Assembly: GCA_021202815.1 (NCBI GenBank)
Contig: JAJQCG010000166.1
Coordinates: 1-32,220 of the forward strand
Reading direction: 5' to 3'
Source of the DNA: Lachnospiraceae bacterium
Lineage (GTDB): Bacteria; Bacillota; Clostridia; Lachnospirales; Lachnospiraceae
Length of the DNA stretch: 32,220 bases
Shown: positions 1 through 10,100 of the stretch, piece after piece
Position numbering within the stretch: the first letter of the stretch is position 1
Layout of the letters: every line of letters starts with the position of its first letter
The notes under the pieces: model-generated
Database searches by the model: none
Seen by the model: the letters and a program-made list of their open reading frames with translations, nothing else
What the model was told of the DNA's origin: nothing
Made by a program: the position numbers and the translations under genes

Positions 1-2401
1 AAGCTTTCTTATCTTCTGCACGATTCCATGTAAGGGAAACGCACAGTACACTTTCAATTTCAAATCTATGAGAAATCAGTGCGTCAAAGGCTTTTTTATT
101 CTCAGCCTTATCACTTTTCTCAAAAACAATCTCTACACGAGCGCCATCGTAATTTGCAACACAGCAAATATGAAAACCGCTGACGCCAAAAAAGCCGTTT
201 ATCCAGTTTTCTCTGCTCGGATTAACATTAGAAAAGGCCCCGTCTTCTCCGTGAGCTTCCTTAATAAGGGGCAATGCATATGTCCAGTACCGCCTTCGAA
301 GTTCCTGTCTGCTGCCCGGCTCATCAAAACTCAGTTCGCTTTCATCCCGCAGGAAAAATACCAGATCAACAGGATCTTCATCATAAAGCTTGAATAAACG
401 ATTCAAAACAGACAGTTTATTCTGCGTGCTTGTGTTCGTCCAGACATAAATGCCATCCCCAATTTCTACGCTTTTAGAGAAGGCATCCGCCGTCGTACTA
501 AAATGCAGTGCTATATTGTCCTCGTCGGACATCGCGAGCTTCGTAATGACAGTCTTATCTTCCGCATATAGAATTTGTATTACCTTCTGGAACATCTCTA
601 CCCAGCTTGCGGCTGGCTGTTCCGTATTCTTGAAAGTAAAACGTGCAATTGAACGACCCGTCAGTTCAGCCTCGTCCTCCAACGTATAAGAATCCAGCTG
701 CTTCTCTTCCGGTTTAAAGTCAGTCACTGGTAATTGCCAGATTATCAAAGCCCTGTTTTTCAAATACTCACTGCGTTCCTCAAGCTCTGTCAGCGTCCAC
801 TTTTCCTTTTTAGCAATCCAGGTATTCATGCGAATACCACTGTCTTCAAAACCATTTTGCATCGTTTTCTTTTCCGCAAAGGACCGGTTGCTGTACTTGG
901 AGTTGTACGCCGTAAGCGTCAGATTTGCAATTCGATGCAGCCATTCCCCGTGTATCTGTTCAAAGTTCTTCCCAAGTTCTTTCTGCCATTCAGGCGTCAG
1001 GTGCTGTGGCATAATATGCTCAATAGAATAAGTGCCTTCATCACAATGGCGATAAACATCTTTATCCTCTGCAGTTCCGAAGTTCTCAAGTCTTTCAAGT
1101 ATATAGACCTTGTTCTTACTGTTCATGAGATATATGGGTTTCTCTGCAAATGCAGTGGAAAACTCTGCATCGTCAGGGAATCGTGATTTTTCCTTTTTGG
1201 ACAGGAGTGCGTATTTAAACTTTTCTACATAATTCGCTTCTGTGCCATCATATCGCACAATCTCCCTGTGCAACATCAGAAAAATCTTATTCAGCGCATT
1301 AGTCGGCAACTCACAGATACTTCTGCGGAAAAGGTAATTCTCTGTAATCAGGAAAATCTCAGTAAGCTGTGCAAGCGTCAGCTTATTCTCCTCATACAGA
1401 CGAAGTACTTCCAGGAAAAATGGACGAGTTACTGTTGTCTCAAGACGATTCAAGCGGCTGATACAGGCATTCAAAACAGAACTTTTCGTTTCGCCATTCA
1501 ACAGCAGTTCATACCTCTTTGCATATTCCAGCATGTCGATCAGCAGCGGTTCCGTCTCCAGTCTGCTCATCTCCACATAGTCTTTAAAGATCGCATAAAT
1601 TTTCTTTTGCTGTGGAATCGCCTGCTGTTTCACGCTCAGATAATCCCTGATGAATGAACTTACATCATATTTTGTACAGATTTCGATTTGATTCCAGTAT
1701 TTTTCGTAATACTCATTCTGCTCTTTAGAAGGAAGCCCCATGAGAATAAAATTACGAATTTTGTCACCCTCACTCAAATCCAGCCCTGTAGAGTTCAGAC
1801 TCTCGAAAATCAGTTGTGGATTATCATCATTGTTCAAGTTAATATTGATAATCTCAAGACGACAAATGGCATCAAATAACTCATCAATCGTGATTTCCTG
1901 CTTCTGAATCCGCTCGTAGAAATAGTTATAGTTTGCCGTCAGATTAGAGCCCCTCACATACTCCGATGGATCAGAAAAGAGTTTTCCAAAAGCTTTCTGA
2001 TCATTTTTTACGGGTTTTAGTTTGATACGTTTCTCTTCCGGCTGGTATTTATCCACCAGGAAATCCTCATAGAGTTGATCCGGAAGCGACTCATCCTGCG
2101 GTTTGACCACGGCATTCTTCATAAGGTTATACATGGCAAGGAACAACAGTGATACCGTTGTCAATCGCTGCTGTCCGTCGATTACCAGAAATTCTGAATT
2201 TCTTCCACTTGGATTATACACCGATACAAGGCTGCCGAAAAAGTGGCTCTGTCTGTTGTTCTTTATAACTTTAATCAGATCATCATAAAGCTGCTTACAA
2301 TTCTCAGTCCGCCAATCATAGTTGCGTTGATACACTGGAATGATGAAACGCTTCTTGGAACCATCCATGTATTCAATTAACCTGCACTCCGAGCCTTTCA
2401 T
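1..2401 (-). CDS. DUF262 / DUF1524 (HNH) / DUF4268-like protein, GmrSD-type restriction-like; 3' end truncated by the window edge
   Basis: Minus-strand reading from ATG at 2401: MKGSECRLIEYMDGSKKRFIIPVYQRNYDWR...FLVIDGQQRLTTVSLLFLAMYNLMKN... (DUF262 IPxYQRxYxW and DGQQRLTT motifs), later YSIEHIMPQHLTPEWQKELG (DUF1524 HNH-like), then NWINGFFGVSGFHICCVANYDGARVEIVFEKSDKAENKKAFDALISHRFEIESVLCVSLTWNRAEDKKA (DUF4268-like). Open to position 1, so absent from the ORF track. Confidence 0.88.
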   Translation of the reverse strand, partial: MKGSECRLIEYMDGSKKRFIIPVYQRNYDWRTENCKQLYDDLIKVIKNNRQSHFFGSLVSVYNPSGRNSEFLVIDGQQRLTTVSLLFLAMYNLMKNAVVKPQDESLPDQLYEDFLVDKYQPEEKRIKLKPVKNDQKAFGKLFSDPSEYVRGSNLTANYNYFYERIQKQEITIDELFDAICRLEIININLNNDDNPQLIFESLNSTGLDLSEGDKIRNFILMGLPSKEQNEYYEKYWNQIEICTKYDVSSFIRDYLSVKQQAIPQQKKIYAIFKDYVEMSRLETEPLLIDMLEYAKRYELLLNGETKSSVLNACISRLNRLETTVTRPFFLEVLRLYEENKLTLAQLTEIFLITENYLFRRSICELPTNALNKIFLMLHREIVRYDGTEANYVEKFKYALLSKKEKSRFPDDAEFSTAFAEKPIYLMNSKNKVYILERLENFGTAEDKDVYRHCDEGTYSIEHIMPQHLTPEWQKELGKNFEQIHGEWLHRIANLTLTAYNSKYSNRSFAEKKTMQNGFEDSGIRMNTWIAKKEKWTLTELEERSEYLKNRALIIWQLPVTDFKPEEKQLDSYTLEDEAELTGRSIARFTFKNTEQPAASWVEMFQKVIQILYAEDKTVITKLAMSDEDNIALHFSTTADAFSKSVEIGDGIYVWTNTSTQNKLSVLNRLFKLYDEDPVDLVFFLRDESELSFDEPGSRQELRRRYWTYALPLIKEAHGEDGAFSNVNPSRENWINGFFGVSGFHICCVANYDGARVEIVFEKSDKAENKKAFDALISHRFEIESVLCVSLTWNRAEDKKA

Positions 2402-2441
2402 TCTGACACCCGCTTTCTTTATCCAGACTTAAGATTTAAAG

Positions 2442-4100
2442 TTACATCAGGTGCAGCTTCTTCACCACCCGCAGCAGCGTCCGTCCCTTCGGGAAGGCCA
2501 GAATCTCCTCTTCTTTCAACCCTTTCAACAGCAGCAGCGCGACCGCGTAGACCGGCACCGCCACGACGATGGCTACGAGCGTCGCGAGCGTGTTGCTACC
2601 AAGCATGGCGTAAAGGCCGTGGTAGACGCCCCAGACTGCCAGGCCCATGAGCGCGGAGGCGGCAATCGGGACGAGGAAGGTGCGCAACACCTCCTGCCGG
2701 TAGCGCATGTATTTCGCGATCGAGCGAGAATTCAGCACACACATCAGGAAGGCGAAGAAAATATTCGCCCAGACGACCGCGTGGATGCCGAGGTCGGTCA
2801 GCATGATCAGCCCCACGAGCAGGCCCACGTGCAGCGCCAGCGAGATAGCCGCATGGATGACCGGCAGGCGCATCTTGTCCATGCCCTGCAGGATGCCGTT
2901 CGTCAGCGTCGACATGCCGTAGAGCACGACGGAAATACTTCCGGTCTGCAAAAGCAGCGTCGAGGTCGCCCTATACTCCTCCTGCCCGAAGAGCAGCGTG
3001 AGGATCGGCGCCGCGAGCACGGAGAGCCCGACCGCGCAGGGAATGCAGATCACCATGACAAAGCGGATCGCGTTTCCGGTCTTGCGGCGCATTTCCCTGC
3101 GGTCGCGCGCCACGCGCGCCGTCGTCAGCGCCGGGATCGTTGAGGAGGCCATCGCCGAGGCCACCGCGATCGGCACGTTCGTCAGCAGCTTGTACTCACC
3201 GCTGTAAATGCCCCAGAGCTCATCGATCTTCATGCCTTCGACGCCCTTATATTCCATCAGATGCTTGAAAATGCCCTGATCAATGATACCACTCAGGTTG
3301 TAGACCGCCGTGCTGAGGATCATAGGTACGATCGTGACGTGCAGAAGCCATTAGATCTGCGCCGTCGATTCCTCGCGCTCTTTCCTGCCAGTCTTTGTCC
3401 TGCTGCGCATCGTATGCCGATAGGCAAAAATCAGGAAAATGAGGAGAAGTAACCCCGCCAGCGCGCCCATGCCGGTGCCGAGCGTACTGCCCGCTGCCCC
3501 GTAGGCGTAGGCCGCCGTCTCAGTGCCGAGCAGATGGTCCAGCTTTGTCCCGTAGCTGAACAACAAATAAGCCGCGCCAATGCTGACCGCCGCGTTGACG
3601 ATCTGCTCGACGATCTGTGAAACCGCGGTCGGCACCATCGTGCCCATGCCCTGGAAAAAGCCGCGCAGGCAGCCCATGATCGCCACGATCAGAATCGTCG
3701 GTGCGAGTACCTGCAACGCTAGCTTACTCTGCGGCGTATTCACGAGCGTCTCGCTGAAGAATCCGGCGCCGAAGAAGATCAGCAGCGCCGCGATCCCTCC
3801 TGAGACGAGCGCGAAGACCAGCGTGCAGCGGAAAATCTTGTAGGCGCTCTTCACCTGCCCCTTCGCCATGCGCGCGGAGACCAGCTTCGACACCGCGAGC
3901 GGCAGACTGAAGGACGAGATCAGCAGCATCATCGAGTAGACCTCGTAGGCTGCGGAGTAATAGCTGTTGCCGACCGCACCGATAATGCGGGTGACAGGGA
4001 CGCGATAAAGCATCCCGATGACGCGCACGATGACCGATGCCGCCGCCAGGATGCCTCCCTGCACGATATAGTTGGAATTGTCCTTTTTCTTATTGCCCAT
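2442..4100 (-). pseudogene. SpoVB/MATE-like polysaccharide flippase interrupted by one in-frame TAA (ORFs 3351..4100 and 2442..3323)
   Basis: N-terminal ORF MGNKKKDNSNYIVQGGILAAASVIVRVIGMLYRVPVTRIIG... ends ...ESTAQI*; the same frame continues WLLHVTIVP directly into MILSTAVYNLSGIIDQGIFKHLM... Both halves are multi-TM flippase-like and share one frame. Confidence 0.8.
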
Positions 4101-4611
4101 TCGACGACTGGTCCTCTCGTGTAATGTGAAGCTGCTCCAGCACTGCGGACTGCCTGCGTTCCATATCCGCGGCCTCCGCCTCCGTCATGTGATCATAGCC
4201 CAGCAGATGGAGCATGCTGTGGGCGATCAGAAAGGCAAATTCCCGGCGGACGGAGTGTCCGTAGAGCTTCGCCTGCTCCGCCGTGCGGTCGAGAGAAATC
4301 ACAATATCGCCGAGCAGCAGTTCGCCGGAATCCGGGTCGAAGCAGTCCGCCTCGTGCGCCTCCGCCCAGGAGAAATCCGCCGGTCGTTCATACTCCGCCT
4401 GCGGAAAGGACAGCACATCCGTGGGCCTGTCCACGTTTCGAAATTCGAGGTTCATGCGATGGATTTCCTCATCCGAGGTCAGAAGGACGTTCACCTGCGC
4501 CTCATAGGGGCAGCCCTCCGTCTCCAGCACGCGCTCCGCCACCAGGCGGACCGTCCCCTCGCAGTCAATCCCCAGGTCAAGGCCGTACTCGTCTTCCAGA
4601 TTTACCGTCAT
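4090..4611 (-). CDS. ybeY: Endoribonuclease YbeY (rRNA maturation)
   Basis: HSMLHLLGYDHMTEAEAADMERRQ zinc-binding H-x3-H-x5-H signature; adjacent to phoH as is usual in Firmicutes. Confidence 0.95.
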   Translation of the reverse strand: MTVNLEDEYGLDLGIDCEGTVRLVAERVLETEGCPYEAQVNVLLTSDEEIHRMNLEFRNVDRPTDVLSFPQAEYERPADFSWAEAHEADCFDPDSGELLLGDIVISLDRTAEQAKLYGHSVRREFAFLIAHSMLHLLGYDHMTEAEAADMERRQSAVLEQLHITREDQSSNGQ

Positions 4612-5590
4612 ATCGGCCCTCCTTCCCGCGCGCCATCTTTTTCTCGTATTCCTCGTAGGCGGTCACAATCTTCTGCACCAGCGGATGGCGCACCACGTCC
4701 TGGCTCGTCAGCCGACAGAAGGAAATACCCTCCACCTTGCCGAGCACCTTCTCCGCCACCTCAAGGCCAGATTTCACATTCGGGGTGAGATCCTTCTGCG
4801 TCTCGTCGCCCGTGACGACGACCTTCGAGCCGAAGCCCACGCGCGTCAGGAACATCTTCATCTGCGCCTGCGTCGTATTCTGCGCCTCATCGAGAATAAT
4901 AAAGGCATTGTCGAGCGTGCGGCCGCGCATATAGGCGAGCGGCGCGACCTCGATCAGGCCCTTCTCCATATTTTTCTGAAAGCTGTCTGCGCCCATGATC
5001 TGATAGAGCGCGTCGTAGAGCGGCCGCAGATAAGGGTCGACCTTGCTCTGCAGATCCCCCGGCAGAAAGCCAAGCTTCTCCCCCGCTTCGATGGCCGGGC
5101 GCGTCAAAATGATGCGCTCCACCTCGTCCGCCTTGAAGGCCGTGATCGCCATCGCCATCGCGAGATAGGTCTTGCCCGTGCCCGCCGGGCCGATGCCGAA
5201 GGTAATCATGTCCCTGCGGATCGCGTCCACATACTGCTTCTGCCCGAGCGTCTTCGGCTTGATCAGCTTGCCGCCGATCGTGTGGCAGATGAGCTCGCTG
5301 TCCGCCTCGAGCAGCGCGCCGCTCTTCTGCTCCATCGCCATCGCGAGCGCGTAATTTACATTCTGTTCCGTAATCTGATTTCCACTCGCGGAGAGCTCCA
5401 GAAGATCCGAGAGCACCGCACGCGCCCTTTCCACCTGCGCCGCGCCGCCGATGATCTTCACTCCCCCGTCGCGGGCGACCGTCGTCACGCCGCATGTCTT
5501 TTCAATCTTCTTTAAATACGTATCAAACTGTCCGAATACATTCTGTGCATGTTCGGACGGAATATCCAGCAATTGATCCTGCAATGCCAC
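4577..5590 (-). CDS. phoH: PhoH family ATPase
   Basis: Walker A GPAGTGKTYLAMA, VERIILTRPAIEAGEKLGFLPGDLQSKVDPYLRPLYDAL, FIILDEAQNTT; GTG start (5590..5588) directly abutting the yqfD stop. Confidence 0.95.
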   Translation of the reverse strand: MALQDQLLDIPSEHAQNVFGQFDTYLKKIEKTCGVTTVARDGGVKIIGGAAQVERARAVLSDLLELSASGNQITEQNVNYALAMAMEQKSGALLEADSELICHTIGGKLIKPKTLGQKQYVDAIRRDMITFGIGPAGTGKTYLAMAMAITAFKADEVERIILTRPAIEAGEKLGFLPGDLQSKVDPYLRPLYDALYQIMGADSFQKNMEKGLIEVAPLAYMRGRTLDNAFIILDEAQNTTQAQMKMFLTRVGFGSKVVVTGDETQKDLTPNVKSGLEVAEKVLGKVEGISFCRLTSQDVVRHPLVQKIVTAYEEYEKKMARGKEGRYDGKSGRRVRP

Positions 5591-6841
5591 CTATGTCCCG
5601 TTTCCTTCCTCTTCCGAATCGTTCTGATCTGGCAGGCTCATGTCAGGGTTTTCCTCCCGCACGGCCGCCTCGTCGACCACATAGCTCCCTGAGGCGGTGC
5701 AGAGCTTCCCATTCGTATCTATTTTAACATTATTTTCAATAATTTGAAGTCCCTTTATACTTAATTTTTCAAAAAAGAGGGCAAGCTCCTCTTCCGCGCG
5801 CGTCGCGGCCTCCTCTTCCGTATAGACGGCGTCCACGATCTCGTACTCCTGCACCGTATTTTTTCCAAAGGTGAGCGGCAGATAAAAGTTCTCGGTGAGC
5901 TTCAGCGGCGCCTCTGTCGTGATGACGTCGGACTGCTCGAAGGCAGCGCCGGGGAGCGCAAAGGTAAAACGGCGATTGCCAAGGATCACATAGAAGGAAA
6001 GCCGCCTGCGACCGGTGTAGACCTTCTTTTCGTACTGCATGGAAAAGCTCGACTCATAGCGCTCCTCATGGCGAATCATGATATCCGCGTCGGCATGGAC
6101 AAAGCTCACGCTCGCGACCTCTCCATCGTCGTTGCAGACCTCCACGCGGCTCGCCACGAGCACGTCCCCGGCCTCGACAGAATCGCCCTCCTGCACGGCG
6201 GGCGTGCCGCTGCGCACGATCATGGAGACGACCTTGCCTGCCTGCGTGGCCACAAGATCCGCTGGCGACTCCTCCGCGATTTCCACATCCTTTGACGTCC
6301 CGCCCTCCTCGCTCTCCTTGACATGCACGATGAGGCGCGTGCCCTTCACCTCGACTGAAGTCCAGGTGATCTCCGGAAAATATTCCCGCAGAGCGGCCTC
6401 GATCTCGGAACCCTGCACTTCGCTCTTGCGCATGCCGTGCACAATGTTGATCTCCGTGAGATAACGGAGAACCTCGTCATCGCTTAAGAGATCATTTCCC
6501 TCGATATGGATATTCCAGATAAAGAGTGACATGAGCCAGAGCAGCACGGCGGCGCCGAACGCACCCGCCGCGAAAAGCTTTCGTCTGCGATAGCGCTGCA
6601 GCAAAAAAGGAAGGCCGTGCCTTTCCAGGATCACGACCTTTGTCCTCGTCTTGCGCACCAGCGGGCGCAGGCTCCTGAAACCGCCGATACTGACGCACAT
6701 CTCATATTCCGTTCCGATGTAGCGGACGTCCCACAGGACGATCCCATGGTGTCCGCAGAGATTGAAGAAGCGCTCCGGCGCGTAGCCGCTGAGGCGGATG
6801 CGCACATAGCCCTTCAGGAATTTCAGAATTCTCGTCAGCAA
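5591..6841 (-). CDS. yqfD: Sporulation protein YqfD
   Basis: GYVRIRLSGYAPERFFNLCGHHGIVLWDV... N-terminus, TM segment and later region typical of YqfD; position between yqfC and phoH. Confidence 0.93.
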   Translation of the reverse strand: MLTRILKFLKGYVRIRLSGYAPERFFNLCGHHGIVLWDVRYIGTEYEMCVSIGGFRSLRPLVRKTRTKVVILERHGLPFLLQRYRRRKLFAAGAFGAAVLLWLMSLFIWNIHIEGNDLLSDDEVLRYLTEINIVHGMRKSEVQGSEIEAALREYFPEITWTSVEVKGTRLIVHVKESEEGGTSKDVEIAEESPADLVATQAGKVVSMIVRSGTPAVQEGDSVEAGDVLVASRVEVCNDDGEVASVSFVHADADIMIRHEERYESSFSMQYEKKVYTGRRRLSFYVILGNRRFTFALPGAAFEQSDVITTEAPLKLTENFYLPLTFGKNTVQEYEIVDAVYTEEEAATRAEEELALFFEKLSIKGLQIIENNVKIDTNGKLCTASGSYVVDEAAVREENPDMSLPDQNDSEEEGNGT

Positions 6842-7095
6842 TAACGAATCTCTCCTATCCGCCCCGATATCTTCATCTCATCCTCCATGTAGTAGTCGAT
6901 ATGCAGCCCTTCGCCGCAGAGCGTCATCTGGCAGGTCTTCGTCTGCAGGCGGATGCGTTCCTCCGTGTATTCGATAATGCCGCGGTAATTCTCGACATAG
7001 GCCTCGCTCCTGCCCGTCACCGTCAGAACGGCCGCCCCCATGACCAGATCCTTTGGCAGTCGGAAGCGCTCCGCCACCCGCTCGCGAAATCCCAT
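6835..7095 (-). CDS. yqfC: Sporulation protein YqfC (YabP/YqfC family)
   Basis: LPKDLVMGAAVLTVTGRSEAYVENYRGIIEYTEERIRLQTKTCQMTLCGEGLHIDYYMEDEMKISGRIGEIRY; overlaps yqfD start. Confidence 0.92.
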   Translation of the reverse strand: MGFRERVAERFRLPKDLVMGAAVLTVTGRSEAYVENYRGIIEYTEERIRLQTKTCQMTLCGEGLHIDYYMEDEMKISGRIGEIRYC

Positions 7096-7123
7096 AGAAA
7101 ATCCCGCCCCGCGCGTTTATCAC

Positions 7124-7152
7124 AGTCTATGCGCGGGGACGGGAAATATGAC
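7124..7152 (-). promoter_or_regulatory. Putative sigma-E-type sporulation promoter for yqfC: GTCATATT-N13-CATAGACT
   Basis: Minus strand reads GTCATATT (7152..7145), 13-nt spacer, CATAGACT (7131..7124), about 30 nt upstream of the yqfC ATG. Close to the sigma-E consensus as I know it. Confidence 0.7.
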
Positions 7153-7183
7153 AGGAATTATATTATGGCAAAGTTCTTCTGTT

Positions 7184-10100
7184 TTAATCCAGATTTTGAA
7201 ACGTGGTGTATGCAGTTTTCTTTTTCTCAGAGGCATTCATAAGCCCTAGATACAGACCGCTCGCCGCCTCGCTGGCGTCGTCATAATACGCCCGGTTCAT
7301 GTAGGTGTCCACCCGCTCGTTATCCATCGCAATATCATGCATTTTACTGAGCGCCGACGCCTGAGCACTCATCTCAGAGGTGTATCCATAGCGCCCGGTG
7401 TATCCCTGCTCTCCGAGGATCACACGGATATACCCACTGTCCTCTGTACGCTCCTGCGCGTTTTTGCAGGTGTTTTCCATATCATATGTCTCCTCCAGTG
7501 TCTCCAGATAGTTCGTCAACACACTTAGATTTTTCATAGAGATATATGGTGTGTTCGCAGAGCTGGTCGTGTTAGTGCTGTCGCCCATGAAGTTCACGGT
7601 TGTCAGCGGTTGGGAATACGGATGATAATTCACATTCCAGCTCATCTGCGGCGCGGTTTCGGCCATATAGGCAGCGAAACTGTTGAGATAAGATTTCCCA
7701 CTGTGCCCCTCCGTGGACGCAGTCCAGCTATGATCGAGCGAGATGAAAAATCTCGCATTCGAATTCGTCCGGGTGATTGCCTGGTACAGCAGCTGGAAAG
7801 CTTCCGCATAGTTCGCCGCACAGGCACTGGTCGACAGGTTCCCCGAATAGTTCCAGGCTTTACAGCAATTGACCTCATTGCCCAGCGTCCAGTTCATAAC
7901 GCGATATTTCCATCCTTTTTGTCCTTCGAAAGAACTTCCTCCAAGCTTATAACCCAGATAGCAGAACAGCGCCTCAAAAGTCTCCCTGGCCTTCTCCTCC
8001 TGCATGTTCAGCGCATAATAACTGTAACCCTTCACGCGCGCAGAAGGATGAATCAGATAGGTCAATTCCGAGTCCCAGGCCAGTAAAAGATCTACGCTAA
8101 CAAAAATTCCCCCGTTTAGTCCATATATGTTATTATCACCAAACCCATTAAGATTGTAAATTGTCCTCTGAATCGAGACTATGTCCAGGAAATAATAGGT
8201 CGTCCCCTTGTACTCATAAGGAATATAGGAATTCGCCCAATCCGGGTGGTTCTTCAAATTAGTTGATGTCTTAATAAGCTCGTTCAGCTTAATATTGATA
8301 ATCGTAGCCTGAACACCCAGATCCTCAAAATACCCCGGTACGTTATTATCATCGGAATGCTGTAGACCTTTTTTACTACTGTAATCCCTTTCTCCGTCAC
8401 TGTTATATATATTATAAGAATAATACCGATTCGTCGTGACCGCTGTCACCCATGGATTCTGTACCAGCAGCGGATTCTCACTGATAATCTGATAACCGTC
8501 ATCCAGAACTGCAACAAGTGCATAGCGATCCATCATGGTACTGTTGAAAGCGTCAATGATCACATCTTCGTCCTCGTCCTCGGACTCCACATCCCAGTAA
8601 AGCGTCGCCGTAAGCGTCGTAGTCCCACTGTCACTGGAGTATTCGGCTGTCGCACTGCCGATGAAATCCAGAATCTCACTCCCCTGATTATCCATTTCAA
8701 CAATATACAGATTTGTCTGATCACTGAGATCGCCGCTGACGACCAGTTCAATCAAAAGGGAAGTCTCAGTCTGACAATCAATCGCTCCCTCACTTGTTTC
8801 GCCGGTCTTAGCTGAAGCTGCCAGGCAGTCCGTCAGCGTGACGCTGTCGGTCACCCCGCTCAGCTCCGCGAAGTTTTTGACGACCTTCCCTCTGTAGCAG
8901 CCATCCGAATACTCACTCAGCACCGCGCTGACACTTCCGTCGCTCTCGATACGATAGGTCAGCGTGTAATCCACACCTGCTGTAAGCGTGTAGCCGGCGC
9001 TGCCCGCAGCTGAGTCCGTGCTGTCCTCCTCCGAGGCTGCAGAAACTGCAGAACCATCATCGGACATCCGGCCATAATCCGTGACCTTTACCTCCGGTAT
9101 CCAGACCTCGGTATCATCCACCGTACCCTTCTTGAGATATCCGGTGAATACAATTTCAAGATCACTCGACACCAGGCTCTTTTTGCGAATTGTGAAAGTG
9201 ATGGTGCCCTCTCCCTCGCATGTGATATCGTCGCTGCCAGTATTGTCTGCAGAGCTGCCGTCGCCATCCGTGGATTCGGAATCCGATGCGGGTGTAACCG
9301 TGATTTTTGCCGTACCGGGTTCTGTATTATCTTCGTAAGTGACCGTATAATAGGCTGCATCCAGCGTGTTCTTTCCATCATTCCACTGCAGCATCAGTCC
9401 CGGCGTAATCGCGCTTCCGGTATAGTCAGCTTTTGTACTGGTCAGCGCGTAGGTGACCTCATACTGCGTTCCGTCCGCATCGATCACATAGAAGCCCTCC
9501 AGCGTCATATCCGCCACCAGACTGCCCACCATCAGATAATTGCCGCTCTGGTAGGTGTTGTAGGTGAAACCCAGCTCGTCTTTCACCGTGTAATGTCCCG
9601 GATCCAGGTATTTGCAGCTCAGCACCTGCATGCCGGCCGTGATTGCTTCGGTCTGCAGCGCCACGGTCAGTGTAATATCGTCATCCTCGCCCGTTATGAT
9701 GACAGAGGCGTTTTCCTTCTCTCCGTCCCCATCGACGTCAAGACTCGCGCCGTTCAACGTGAAGGTGCTGCTCTCCGGCTTCTCAATCACGGGCATGACA
9801 TCCCCGTCCAGATAAATCAGCGTCACGGTCAACGTACCGTCCACGCCCAGCACCGGCTCGGCGCAGTCCGTCCCGCCGCTCAGTACCGTAAGGGAAGAAT
9901 CATCCTCGGCGTCCTCCTCCGCAAAGCGAATCTGATAGACGCTTACTTTTCCGGAGACCGAAAGCCCGGTATCTCCCTGAAGCTGCAGCTCCGAATTCGT
10001 CGAACCTGTCACGGAGCTCACCAGCGTATTGCCATCCGCGTCAGTCGTGCCCACATCATCCAGCGTCAGCGTATAGGCGCCCAGCGACCAGGCCGCGGCC

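Noticed and set aside
68-2288. Plus-strand ORFs in the first 2.3 kb
   Set aside because: All antisense to the open-ended DUF262 gene, whose conserved motifs are unambiguous.
2451-3143. 230-aa plus-strand ORF opposite the flippase, similarly 4685..5515 opposite phoH and 26862..27572 opposite mutL
   Set aside because: His/Arg-rich low-information translations antisense to confidently identified genes.
3351-3353. Recoding or stop-codon readthrough in the flippase
   Set aside because: No evident recoding signal, and other genes in the window use TAA as a normal stop; nonsense mutation or sequencing error is simpler.
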